Source: Ruminococcus difficilis (GTDB taxonomy: Bacteria; Bacillota_A; Clostridia; Oscillospirales; Acutalibacteraceae). Taken from it: DNA of 9,679 nt. Of the stretch, positions 1 through 6,626 are shown piece after piece; positions within the stretch are counted from its first letter, which is position 1, and the number at the start of each line of letters is the position of its first letter. The DNA lies in NCBI RefSeq assembly GCF_016680995.1, contig NZ_JAEQMG010000046.1:1-9679 (forward strand), in the 5' to 3' direction. Below the pieces are notes generated by a model, which did not search any database, was not told the origin of the DNA, and was given only the letters and a program-made list of their open reading frames with translations. Both the position numbers and the translations under genes were made by a program.

Positions 1-15
1 ATATTGGTACGACAT

Positions 16-92
16 CCGCCCGTGGCGCAGCTGGATAACGCAACGGATTCCGATTCCGGAGAACGGGAGTTCAAATCTCTTCGGGCGGGCCA
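16..92 (+). tRNA. tRNA-Arg (anticodon CCG)
   Basis: The sequence folds as a complete tRNA with an encoded CCA end. The seven-base acceptor strand 16-22 (CCGCCCG) pairs perfectly with 82-88, G89 is the discriminator and 90-92 is CCA. The anticodon stem 43-47/55-59 pairs except for an A-G mismatch at its outer end. The seven-base loop 48-54 (TTCCGAT) carries anticodon CCG, which reads the arginine codon CGG. The T arm is 65-69/77-81 with a TTCAAAT loop, using two G-U pairs. The D arm is short, with three firm pairs (25-27/39-41). It is the only + strand gene seen here and it converges on the beta-propeller gene. Its promoter lies outside the window or in the first 15 bases, where I see no clear signal. 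Confidence 0.93.
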
Positions 93-132
93 ACAGCAAA
101 GGCAGGACCAAATGGTCCTGCCTTTGCTGTTG
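91..132 (+). repeat. Perfect 20-bp inverted repeat abutting the tRNA end
   Basis: Bases 91-110 are the exact reverse complement of 113-132, separated only by AA, giving a near-perfect palindrome. The left arm starts inside the tRNA CCA end, so the hairpin would form directly against the mature 3' end in the precursor RNA. It is not followed by a T run and is therefore not a classical intrinsic terminator by itself. It could act as a processing stop or a transcript-stabilising hairpin, or be the end of a small dispersed palindromic element; a diverged copy lies at 262-300. Confidence 0.85.
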
Positions 133-148
133 GTCTGAACGAACGGGG

Positions 149-175
149 TCCCCAAAAAAGCCTGCTTTTTGGGGA
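149..175 (+). repeat. A/T-rich stem with seven-base loop, first copy
   Basis: Bases 149-158 pair with 166-175 (T then CCCCAAAAA against TTTTTGGGG then A) around the loop AGCCTGC at 159-165. There is no T run after it. The same hairpin, shorter by one A-T pair on both sides but with an identical loop, recurs at 319-337. It is therefore a unit of the duplicated element rather than a chance fold. Confidence 0.7.
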
Positions 176-198
176 GAGGACGAGCAACGGAGCGATCG

Positions 199-224
199 GA
201 GGACGATAACACCTTATCGTCCTC
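199..224. repeat. 11-bp inverted repeat (GAGGACGATAA stem)
   Basis: Bases 199-209 are perfectly complementary to 214-224 with a four-base loop CACC. The core GAGGACGA is also found at 176-183 and 241-248, so this stretch is built from a short recurrent word. It has no following T run and no coding neighbour. The open frame crossing it (169-357, + strand) lacks a ribosome binding site and is made of these repeats, so I do not treat it as a gene. Confidence 0.6.
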
Positions 225-385
225 TATCAGCGAAGTTCGCGAGGACGACGGGCGGGCCATAACCAACTCAGGACCAAATGGTTCTGCCTTTGCTGTTGGT
301 CTGAATAAACAGGGTTTCCCAAAAAGCCTGCTTTTGGAGATCACAAAACGACAATGATATATAATACTGTTTTTATAATAAAACA

Positions 386-419
386 GGGGATGAAGCTCTA
401 ACTTCATCCCCATTTTTTT
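386..419. terminator. Bidirectional intrinsic terminator
   Basis: GGGGATGAAG at 386-395 pairs perfectly with 402-411 around a six-base loop. On the + strand it is followed by seven T residues (413-419) and would stop read-through from the tRNA gene. On the - strand the hairpin begins seven bases after the beta-propeller stop codon and is followed by TGTTTTATT, so it also serves as that gene's terminator. Confidence 0.88.
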
Positions 420-2439
420 ACTGATATTTCTTTGTCTCGATCGTAAGGTCGCCGTCGTAATTCTCTCCGCGGTGGGTCATGTAAACGGTATCGCCGACGT
501 AGATGCATCGCTCGATCTCATTGGTTCTGTCGCAGCGATACTGCTCGATGACCTTGATCTTGCCGTCTCGGACGGTAAAGTTGAGCATACCGCCGTAGAT
601 CACATCCTTATCCTCAGAGGCGCCATCCGCGCTCTCGGTATCTTCAGCGTCAATGTAATCGCGCCAGCCGTAATGGGCGTAGTTGAGCGGGATGATGTAA
701 TCGTCGCGGTCGGGGTTATAGACCAGAGCCTTGGGGTTGTACTGCACCTCTGAGCTGTACTCAACGTATGACTTGCTGTCGAGTACCTTCGGGTTAGCCT
801 TGTCGCTTACGTCGAAGAGCGCGAGCTTGAAGCCCTCCTGCACCTCAAGGTCGGTATAATCCTCGTTTTCGGTATGATAACCCAGACCCAGCACCAGATC
901 ATCGCCGATCGGTATGAGCATGGTAGAGAAGCCGCTGATCTTTGCTTCGCCGAGGATTGCGGGAGCCGCGGGATCACTCAGATCGATCACAAAAAGAGGA
1001 TCGGTCTGTTCATATGTGATCACATACGCGGTATCGCCCAAGTAACGGACCGCCTTGATACTCTCGTTCTTTGCGAAGCCGTTCACGGAGCCGATCACGC
1101 TCAGGTTCTCATCCAGCACATACAGGTTGTTGACGTCCTTGCCGTTTCTCTCACAGGTTGTAGCGACGCGCAGGTTACCGCTGTATTCATCCAGCGCATA
1201 CTGATCCTTAACGTAACCCTTGACCTCGCCGAAAGCGGTAAATTCCAATCCATCGTCCAGGTTCACCTTGACGATCCGGGTAGTTACCTTGCTGCTGAAG
1301 AAGTTGAACCATCCGTCATCATCAACATCATAGTGAGAGGCATAGATATAGAGGTTATTCTCGTTGCAGTAAATATCGCTTACCGCGCCGAGCAGCGCCT
1401 TGCTCTCGGACTGTGCAGAAAAGTCGCGCGTATTGAAGGAGCTGACAACCAAAAAGCTCTCGGTGTTGGGGTTCGGGAGCGAATAGATGCAGTTACAGGG
1501 AATCTCTTTCTCGTTGCAGTAAGGGATCACGCGATCTTCATACGGATAGTAGGAGCTGACGGTGTACAGTGTGTCCCCTATCATGCGTGAGGACGCGAGA
1601 TACCCGCTCTGAGAATGGTCGCCGAGGAAGCGGATGCTGTTGATGTCGCTGACGTCGTACACCTGAGCCTCGGTCACGGTCTCTTCGGCATCCCGGTGAT
1701 CCATACATAAAAGCACCAGAGTATGATCGCGCAGATACATATCGGAGATGGTGAATCTGTAATCATAATAATAGGCGTCGCTGTCGGAAAGGGCGGCTTC
1801 ATCGGCGGTGGAGGAGCTCTGCTTGCTCGCATCCAGCGTCGTGATCAAGCGGGAGCTGTCGCCGTCTGCGGAGAAGATCTTAATCAAAGCCGCGTTATAG
1901 CGATTCTCAACGCAGTAGATATATCTGCCGTCGGTCTTGATGATATCCGCCTCGTCGACGCCTTCGACCTGCTTATAGGTCTCGCTGTGAGAGCTCGAAG
2001 AGGCGTTCCCCGACTCAGCGGAAGCGCTGTTTCCCACCTCGGAATAACCGTCAGCCGCCATATCGCTGTTGATCGCCTCAAACATACGGGAATCCTTCTT
2101 CTGATTCAATTTACGGATACTGCCGACGGCGTCCTCGACGTCATTGTAGCTGTCAAAGGTCTGCAGCGATTTGATGTCGGCGATCACAGTGGTCGGCGGC
2201 GCAGTTTGGGGCTTGTTCCCGATAAATCTCGAGCCCAGAACGATACCTAAAGACGCGACGATGACCAGCGAGGCGGCTACAGCGACAACTGCCGGCCATC
2301 TACGCTTGGGACGGAGCGGGATCGGGGCAGGCTGCTTATCCTCGAGCATCGCAAGCACAGCGTCTTTGTCGAGGCTGTCCGGCGCCTTAACGCCGCTGCT
2401 CTCAAACTTTTCTTTAATAAAATCAAAATCATTTTTCAT
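418..2439 (-). CDS. Membrane-anchored beta-propeller protein, probable sigma-factor partner
   Basis: The product is a 673-residue protein with a short cytoplasmic N-terminus (1-47), one membrane segment (about 48-70, preceded by PKRR), a Ser/Thr-rich linker (about 137-154) and a large outer domain. The outer domain opens with YKQVEGVDEADIIKTDG (155-171), the hallmark of the secreted C-terminal beta-propeller family (Pfam Beta_propel). Later segments have the repeated 'VGDTVYMT' and 'LGDTAYVIT' blade style. I start it at the ATG at 2439 because GGAG (2448-2451) lies eight bases upstream; the in-frame GTG at 2448 has no spaced ribosome binding site. It begins five bases after the sigma gene stop, so the two are co-transcribed and probably coupled. 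By analogy with sigma/anti-sigma pairs, the N-terminal tail may bind the sigma factor while the propeller senses an outside ligand. That role is inference, since no zinc-binding anti-sigma motif is visible. Confidence 0.87.
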   Translation of the reverse strand: MKNDFDFIKEKFESSGVKAPDSLDKDAVLAMLEDKQPAPIPLRPKRRWPAVVAVAASLVIVASLGIVLGSRFIGNKPQTAPPTTVIADIKSLQTFDSYNDVEDAVGSIRKLNQKKDSRMFEAINSDMAADGYSEVGNSASAESGNASSSSHSETYKQVEGVDEADIIKTDGRYIYCVENRYNAALIKIFSADGDSSRLITTLDASKQSSSTADEAALSDSDAYYYDYRFTISDMYLRDHTLVLLCMDHRDAEETVTEAQVYDVSDINSIRFLGDHSQSGYLASSRMIGDTLYTVSSYYPYEDRVIPYCNEKEIPCNCIYSLPNPNTESFLVVSSFNTRDFSAQSESKALLGAVSDIYCNENNLYIYASHYDVDDDGWFNFFSSKVTTRIVKVNLDDGLEFTAFGEVKGYVKDQYALDEYSGNLRVATTCERNGKDVNNLYVLDENLSVIGSVNGFAKNESIKAVRYLGDTAYVITYEQTDPLFVIDLSDPAAPAILGEAKISGFSTMLIPIGDDLVLGLGYHTENEDYTDLEVQEGFKLALFDVSDKANPKVLDSKSYVEYSSEVQYNPKALVYNPDRDDYIIPLNYAHYGWRDYIDAEDTESADGASEDKDVIYGGMLNFTVRDGKIKVIEQYRCDRTNEIERCIYVGDTVYMTHRGENYDGDLTIETKKYQ

Positions 2440-2444
2440 GCTGA

Positions 2445-2948
2445 TCACTCCAAAAAAGCTTTCATTTTTGCCAGCGCCCTCGCCTGTCGGGAGCGGACGG
2501 TGGACGCATTGAATCCCAACATCGAGGCGATCTCCTTACTGTTATAACCTGCTACCACGCCGAGCAGGACGATCTCTCTGTCCGTCTCACCAAGCGACGC
2601 AAGCGCCTCCTGCAGTTCAGGCGACAGATGATCCTCCTGTGACGGCAGGCGGTCAAGCTCCTCGACATCCGCACGGTTACGCTGCTGCTGACGGTCGGCG
2701 ATCAGCTTTCCGCATGAATAATAGAGGATCTTGAAAATCCATCCCTTGAACGCACCGGCGGCACGCAGCTTGTAGATCCCCTCGTAAGCGGCCGTCACAC
2801 AGGAAGAAACCGCGTCGTTCGCGTCGTCGGCGTTACCGAGCCGAAAGTACGCATACCGGTACAAATCATCCTTATAGAGCGCATATAAGGAGGCGAAAGC
2901 GTTTTTATCGCCTCGTATCGCCTGTTTTATCAAGGATTTTTCGTCCAT
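2445..2948 (-). CDS. ECF-type RNA polymerase sigma factor
   Basis: This 167-residue protein has the two-domain layout of extracytoplasmic-function sigma factors. The sigma-2 domain spans about 8-80, with the core-binding and DNA-melting stretch around YRYAYFRLGNADDANDAV (30-47) and FKGWIFKI (67-74). After a linker, the sigma-4 domain (about 110-165) carries a helix-turn-helix at 136-157 with NSKEIASMLG and STVRSRQARAL. It has no membrane segment and acts in the cytoplasm by directing RNA polymerase to a specific promoter set. The start is well supported by AGGAGG at 2957-2962, eight bases before the ATG. It is first in a two-gene unit with the membrane beta-propeller protein, the usual arrangement of such a factor with its regulator. 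Its regulon cannot be read from this window. Confidence 0.9.
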   Translation of the reverse strand: MDEKSLIKQAIRGDKNAFASLYALYKDDLYRYAYFRLGNADDANDAVSSCVTAAYEGIYKLRAAGAFKGWIFKILYYSCGKLIADRQQQRNRADVEELDRLPSQEDHLSPELQEALASLGETDREIVLLGVVAGYNSKEIASMLGFNASTVRSRQARALAKMKAFLE

Positions 2949-3090
2949 AATCCCATCCTCCTGTGACGTCGTTCACTTATAAAGTGTCAAAAAAGCGGGA
3001 AAGTGTTGCATGATTTTAAAAAAAATAATCAGAAAAACCGGATTACTATAATGCTTAATTTCCGATTAATACTGTTATGTAGTGAATTTT

Positions 3091-3119
3091 AGTATAACAT
3101 ATATTTCCGTAAAATCCAC
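3091..3119 (-). promoter_or_regulatory. Candidate promoter for the sigma/beta-propeller unit
   Basis: On the - strand TGTTATACT (3091-3099) is an extended -10 element (TG-N-TATACT) about 140 bases before the sigma gene start. The -35 region about 16-17 bases upstream is weak (TGGATT or GTGGAT). The gap it lies in, 2949-3289, otherwise holds the sigma leader, this promoter, the terminator of the upstream gene (3129-3161) and about 128 bases of 3' untranslated sequence. A second, weaker TATAGT sits at 3045-3050. The leader also has a small CACTT/AAGTG inverted repeat near 2977-2989. Confidence 0.4.
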
Positions 3120-3128
3120 CCTTTTTTC

Positions 3129-3161
3129 AAAAAAAGAGGAGCAGACCGCAGTCTGCCCCTC
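3129..3161 (-). terminator. Intrinsic terminator of the secreted modular protein gene
   Basis: On the - strand an 11-bp stem (GAGGGGCAGAC against GTCTGCTCCTC, one G-U pair) closes a TGCG loop at 3136-3161. It is followed by seven T residues (3129-3135). It lies about 130 bases after the stop codon of the 1111-residue protein gene and separates it from the sigma unit. Confidence 0.88.
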
Positions 3162-3289
3162 GGGGTAATATAGTAATGATGTCGGTCAAGTAAGCAATGA
3201 GTCGTTCGGGAGCGCAAATTGTGCTGTCGGATCATCCTGATGGTATGCGAATAATCCGCGTACGTCCCCGCCATGCGGCTGCTGAACGC

Positions 3290-6200
3290 TTACTCCCAAT
3301 AACCGCTGTTATCCCAGCCGGTGATAACGTACTTCTTGCCGATGCCGTCCTGCACGCTCAGATCGCCCGTCTGGTTCCACTTATTGTTCCAGTTGTTGGT
3401 CGTGCTCGAGGGATTCATGCGACAGAAGATGACGCTGGTATAGCCGTCGGGGACCTCGACCGTATAGGTATTGCCGGAGCCGGTCATGCTGACCCATGTC
3501 TCGCCGTTGCCGAAGAAGTAAGCGGCAAAGCGCGCGCCATCCTTCTGCCAATCAGAGCTGGGCTGGAGGGTCAGAGTCGTCTTGGTGGGTGTGGGCGGAT
3601 CGGTGGGCTGCTCGGGCTGTGTGCCGCCTACAAGACTGACCTTGTATTTGCTGCCGTCCATCTCACCGGTCGTGTACCACTGAGCGCCGTCGGTAATATC
3701 GGTCGTGATATCGACCGTCTGCTTACCGCCGCCGTTGAAGATAATACCGGTAACGGTAGCGGGAACAGTCGCCTTGTAAACGGTCTGGCCATAGGTGTTG
3801 GTCTCGTGTACCGTCATCGCGGTACCGGGCCACTGAGGACCGTTGTTCCAGTAGTAGATATTCGCGCTGCCCCAGTTAAGAGCGTCGGTGAAATATACGG
3901 TTACGGTATCATCATCGGGCGTTGTCGGCTCGGTGGGAACAACAGGTGTAGAGCCGTTGTCAATGTAGAAATATCCGCCGAAGGCTGCCCAGTCGCTCTG
4001 GTAAGTCTCACGGAAATAGATCGTGACCTCGCCTGCGTGAGCGGCGTCAACGGTGTACTCGTTATCCATACCGTCGGGATACCATGCAGTAATCTCGCCG
4101 TTTTCGACCTTGACCGCCTTGAGCTTATCGCCCTCGGTCAAAGTGGTACTGAGCATATACTCGCCGGAGGTAGCTGTATTCTCACTGAACATATCGTTTG
4201 CGTCGATCGAATCGATGCTCCAATCCGGCTTGATGATATAGAAACCGTCGGTCAGGGTTACAGGAGGCTCAGTGGGCTTCTCGGTAGGTTTCTCGGTGGG
4301 CGCCTCGGTGGGAACCGGCTCGGGCTCATCGAATGAAGCGGTAAAGGTGAAATTCGGATTGACGATCGTTCCGTTATTGATGATAAGGGTAAGGTCATCA
4401 TCAGCACGAGCAATCTTCTTGAAGGTAGTTCTGATCTCAGCATTACCCCCCGCGATAACCTTGTAGTTGGTTACCATGAACAGGCTGTCGTCCTTGTTGA
4501 ACGCATACGCCTGATCGCCAAGATTCGGGTTAAGGCCGGTGAATGCTACCGTGCCGGAATCCAGCAGGTTTCCGATAACGGAGCCGTTGCTGAGGATCGG
4601 GAACATTGCCGCCGCGTCGCTGACAAGACCGGAGCTTGTGTTATATGCGTCGGTTTCTTTCAGGATAGAATCGCTGTAGGTCTGAGAGCCCTGAACAGAA
4701 CCGATGTACCCGCCGTTGATATCCTTCGCGTTCATCATCGTATATACGGTGAAGGTATCGCCGATGTTGAACTCGCGGGTCTCGCTCTGTCCCTGTAAGC
4801 CGTAAATGGTTACGGTCGCCTTAGAGGGCGCCTCGGTGGGTTTTTCGGTGGGTTTTTCGGTAGGTTTCTCGGTAGGTTTCTCGGTAGGCTTCTCGGTAGG
4901 CTTCTCCGTAGGCTTCTCGGTAGGCTTCTCGGTAGGCTTCTCAGTGGGCTTCTCAGTCTGCGCCTCGGTGGGAGCCGGCTCGGGCTCATCGAATGAAGCG
5001 GTAAAGGTGAAGTTTGTATTCTGGATATTGCCGTTCCTGATAATCAAAGTAAGGTCATCATCCGAGCAGGCAATCTTCTTGAAGTTGGTCCTGATCTCAG
5101 CATTGCCGCCTGCGATAACCTTGTAGTTGGTTACCATGAACAGGCTGTCGTCCTTGTTGAACGCATACGCCTGATCGTCAAGTCCGGGAGCGGACGCGGT
5201 AAAACCGATGGTATCATCCAGTCCCAGATTCCCGACGACGGTTCCGGTGCTGAGGATCGGGAACATTGCCGCCGCGTCGCTGACAAGACCGGAGCTTGCA
5301 CTGTAGGCGTCGATCTCATCGACGATCGTGTTGGTATAGGTCTGTGTACCCTGAACAGCGCCGATATATCCGCCGTTAATGTTCTTTGCGTTCAGCACGG
5401 TATATACGGTGAAGGTATCGCCGATGTTGAACTCGCGGGTCTCGCTCTGTCCCTGTAAGCCGTAGATGGTTACGGTCGCCTTAGAGGGCGCCTCGGTAGG
5501 CTTCTCGGTAGGTTTCTCAGTGGGCTTCTCGGTAGGCTTCTCAGTGGGTTTCTCGGTCACGGGAGCAGTGGTAGGCTTCTCGGTTACGGGCTGAGTAGGC
5601 GCGGGAGCGGGCTTATCAAAGGAAGCGGTAACGATCACGTTCTCACCGGGAGCAACGGTGCTCTTATTGATCACGCGGGTGATCGCCTCGTCGGCGGCGG
5701 CAAGCGTCAAAATCGTGTTACGGACTTCAGCATTACCCGGCTTTGTGACACGGTAGGTGAACTGCGACAAGATGCTGCTGTCGCTGTTGAAAACAAAGGG
5801 GTCTAAGCCGGCGTTTGCAGCATTATAGCGCTGGATCGCGCCCATCTGTCGGGCGACGGTGTCAGCCCCGGTGATCGGGAACATACCGGCGGGGTTGGTG
5901 AACAGGTTGTACTGACCGACAGGATCAACAGACTTCAGGATGGAGCTGGTGAAGGTCTGGGCCGCGTTGACAGCCGCGATCTTACCCTGTGCGGTGGTAT
6001 CGAGCGCATTCAGCGTTGTATAAACGGTAAAGGTATCGCCGACGTTGAACTCGCGGGTCTCGGACTGACCGTTCAGACCGTAGATCGTAACGCTCGTCTT
6101 CTGAGCCTCGGTAGGCTTCTCAGTCGGCTGCTCGGTAACGGGGGCGACTGTAGGCGCTACGGTAGGCTTCTCGGTAACGGGAGCGGCGGTGGGCTTCTCC

Positions 6201-6625
6201 GTGGGCTTCTCAGTAACGGGAGCAGCGGTGGGCTTCTCGGTCGGGGATTCCGTAGGCTTTACGGGCATGTCGATGGGCTCTTCGATGCCTCTGTCGCGTG
6301 CTTCGGGATCATCGACAAGGTAGAGCATAATATAGAACACGTCTACGATGTCGATAACATCATCATGGAAGGTGTTCGCGACTCTGAATTCTACATCATC
6401 TTCCGTAAAATCGTCGTACTGGATGTAGCCTTCATACCATGCCAGTGAACATTGAAGATCAAGCGCATCGGCAGCGGTAACGATGCCGTCGCCGTCAATA
6501 TCGCCGAGCAACGGAACATCGTCGTACGGATCAGCAGCACTTGCGGGAACGTCGCACATGGTAAACATGGCAACGAGCATCGTTAACACAAGCAACAAGC
6601 TGACCGCTCGTTTAGATTGTTTCAT
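3290..6625 (-). CDS. Secreted dockerin/cohesin-like/starch-binding modular protein
   Basis: This 1111-residue protein starts with a Sec signal peptide (cleavage probably after ASA, residue 30). Residues about 39-104 are a type I dockerin: loop one has D42, D44, D46, G47 and D53, and loop two is degenerate with N84, D88, D92 and D95. Three tandem modules follow (A 177-336, B 382-546, C 602-766). Each starts VTIYGLxGQSETREFN, then GDTFTVYT, with an MFPI segment mid-way, a YxVxxxGNAE stretch and a FTASF or VTASF end; this layout resembles cohesins. TEKP-rich linkers separate them (longest run ten copies, 558-597). Residues 794-889 form a WYPDGM..EYTVD module. Residues 907-999 look like CBM26 (YYWNNGPQWPGTAM with W918, Y924, Y925, W926, W932). 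Residues 1016-1111 are a last aromatic-rich module. I see no enzyme domain. AGGAGG (6634-6639) is eight bases from the ATG. The likely role is starch adhesion or scaffolding at the cell surface. Confidence 0.85.
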   Translation of the reverse strand: MKQSKRAVSLLLVLTMLVAMFTMCDVPASAADPYDDVPLLGDIDGDGIVTAADALDLQCSLAWYEGYIQYDDFTEDDVEFRVANTFHDDVIDIVDVFYIMLYLVDDPEARDRGIEEPIDMPVKPTESPTEKPTAAPVTEKPTEKPTAAPVTEKPTVAPTVAPVTEQPTEKPTEAQKTSVTIYGLNGQSETREFNVGDTFTVYTTLNALDTTAQGKIAAVNAAQTFTSSILKSVDPVGQYNLFTNPAGMFPITGADTVARQMGAIQRYNAANAGLDPFVFNSDSSILSQFTYRVTKPGNAEVRNTILTLAAADEAITRVINKSTVAPGENVIVTASFDKPAPAPTQPVTEKPTTAPVTEKPTEKPTEKPTEKPTEKPTEAPSKATVTIYGLQGQSETREFNIGDTFTVYTVLNAKNINGGYIGAVQGTQTYTNTIVDEIDAYSASSGLVSDAAAMFPILSTGTVVGNLGLDDTIGFTASAPGLDDQAYAFNKDDSLFMVTNYKVIAGGNAEIRTNFKKIACSDDDLTLIIRNGNIQNTNFTFTASFDEPEPAPTEAQTEKPTEKPTEKPTEKPTEKPTEKPTEKPTEKPTEKPTEKPTEAPSKATVTIYGLQGQSETREFNIGDTFTVYTMMNAKDINGGYIGSVQGSQTYSDSILKETDAYNTSSGLVSDAAAMFPILSNGSVIGNLLDSGTVAFTGLNPNLGDQAYAFNKDDSLFMVTNYKVIAGGNAEIRTTFKKIARADDDLTLIINNGTIVNPNFTFTASFDEPEPVPTEAPTEKPTEKPTEPPVTLTDGFYIIKPDWSIDSIDANDMFSENTATSGEYMLSTTLTEGDKLKAVKVENGEITAWYPDGMDNEYTVDAAHAGEVTIYFRETYQSDWAAFGGYFYIDNGSTPVVPTEPTTPDDDTVTVYFTDALNWGSANIYYWNNGPQWPGTAMTVHETNTYGQTVYKATVPATVTGIIFNGGGKQTVDITTDITDGAQWYTTGEMDGSKYKVSLVGGTQPEQPTDPPTPTKTTLTLQPSSDWQKDGARFAAYFFGNGETWVSMTGSGNTYTVEVPDGYTSVIFCRMNPSSTTNNWNNKWNQTGDLSVQDGIGKKYVITGWDNSGYWE
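4322..4834 (-). repeat. Long direct repeat, module C copy
   Basis: This segment encodes module C and its edges. It matches 4982-5494 at a constant offset of 660 bases (220 codons). Stretches of tens of bases are identical, for example the ends around 4741-4834 against 5401-5494, where I see a single base difference. The middle, encoding the variable loop near residues 660-700, is clearly diverged. Confidence 0.85.
4830..4957 (-). repeat. 12-bp tandem repeats encoding Thr-Glu-Lys-Pro
   Basis: About ten units of a 12-base word (+ strand variants of GGTAGGCTTCTC and GGTGGGTTTTTC) encode the TEKP linker between modules B and C. Neighbouring units differ mainly at synonymous positions and fall into blocks of identical units, which suggests expansion by slippage. 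Shorter arrays of the same word occur at 5498-5557 and, interrupted by TAAPV and TVAPV units, at 6110-6240. Confidence 0.88.
4982..5494 (-). repeat. Long direct repeat, module B copy
   Basis: This is the partner of the 4322-4834 segment, encoding module B. The near-identity of B and C at both ends contrasts with the much greater divergence of module A (5618-6097). B and C therefore arose by a recent duplication or are being kept alike by gene conversion. Confidence 0.85.
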
Positions 6626-6626
6626 G

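Larger units (their letters stand above)
82..340 (+). repeat. Direct duplication of tRNA 3' end plus hairpin pair
   Basis: The first copy starts at 82 and the second at 249, an offset of 166-167 bases. Both begin with the same 11 bases, CGGGCGGGCCA, which in copy one are the acceptor 3' strand, discriminator and CCA of the tRNA. Both continue with the AGGACCAAATGG core hairpin, the CCTTTGCTGTTGGTCTGAA stretch and the AGCCTGC-loop hairpin. Copy two is diverged: part of its left hairpin arm is replaced, yet new pairing exists (262-267 with 295-300). This fits a tandem duplication, or a remnant of a small element bounded by a tRNA-derived repeat. No integrase or transposase is seen. The stretch 93-417 contains no gene that I can support. 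Confidence 0.75.

Noticed and set aside
169..357. Open frame of 62 codons on the + strand after the tRNA
   Set aside because: It is built from the GAGGACGA words and the duplicated hairpin, has no spaced ribosome binding site, and its composition follows the repeats rather than a protein.
3047..3052. Perfect TATAAT on the + strand in the sigma leader region
   Set aside because: There is no good -35 element upstream and no + strand gene downstream, so it is most likely chance in an AT-rich gap.
3197..4336. 379-codon + strand frame, and similar frames at 4806-5126 and 874-1590
   Set aside because: They are antisense shadows of the secreted protein and beta-propeller genes. The low-complexity GFSV repeats are the reverse reading of the TEKP codons, and no ribosome binding sites support them.
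4830..4957. Regular short repeats that might be taken for a CRISPR array
   Set aside because: The units are contiguous 12-base words without spacers, and they lie in frame inside a coding region as a Thr-Glu-Lys-Pro linker.
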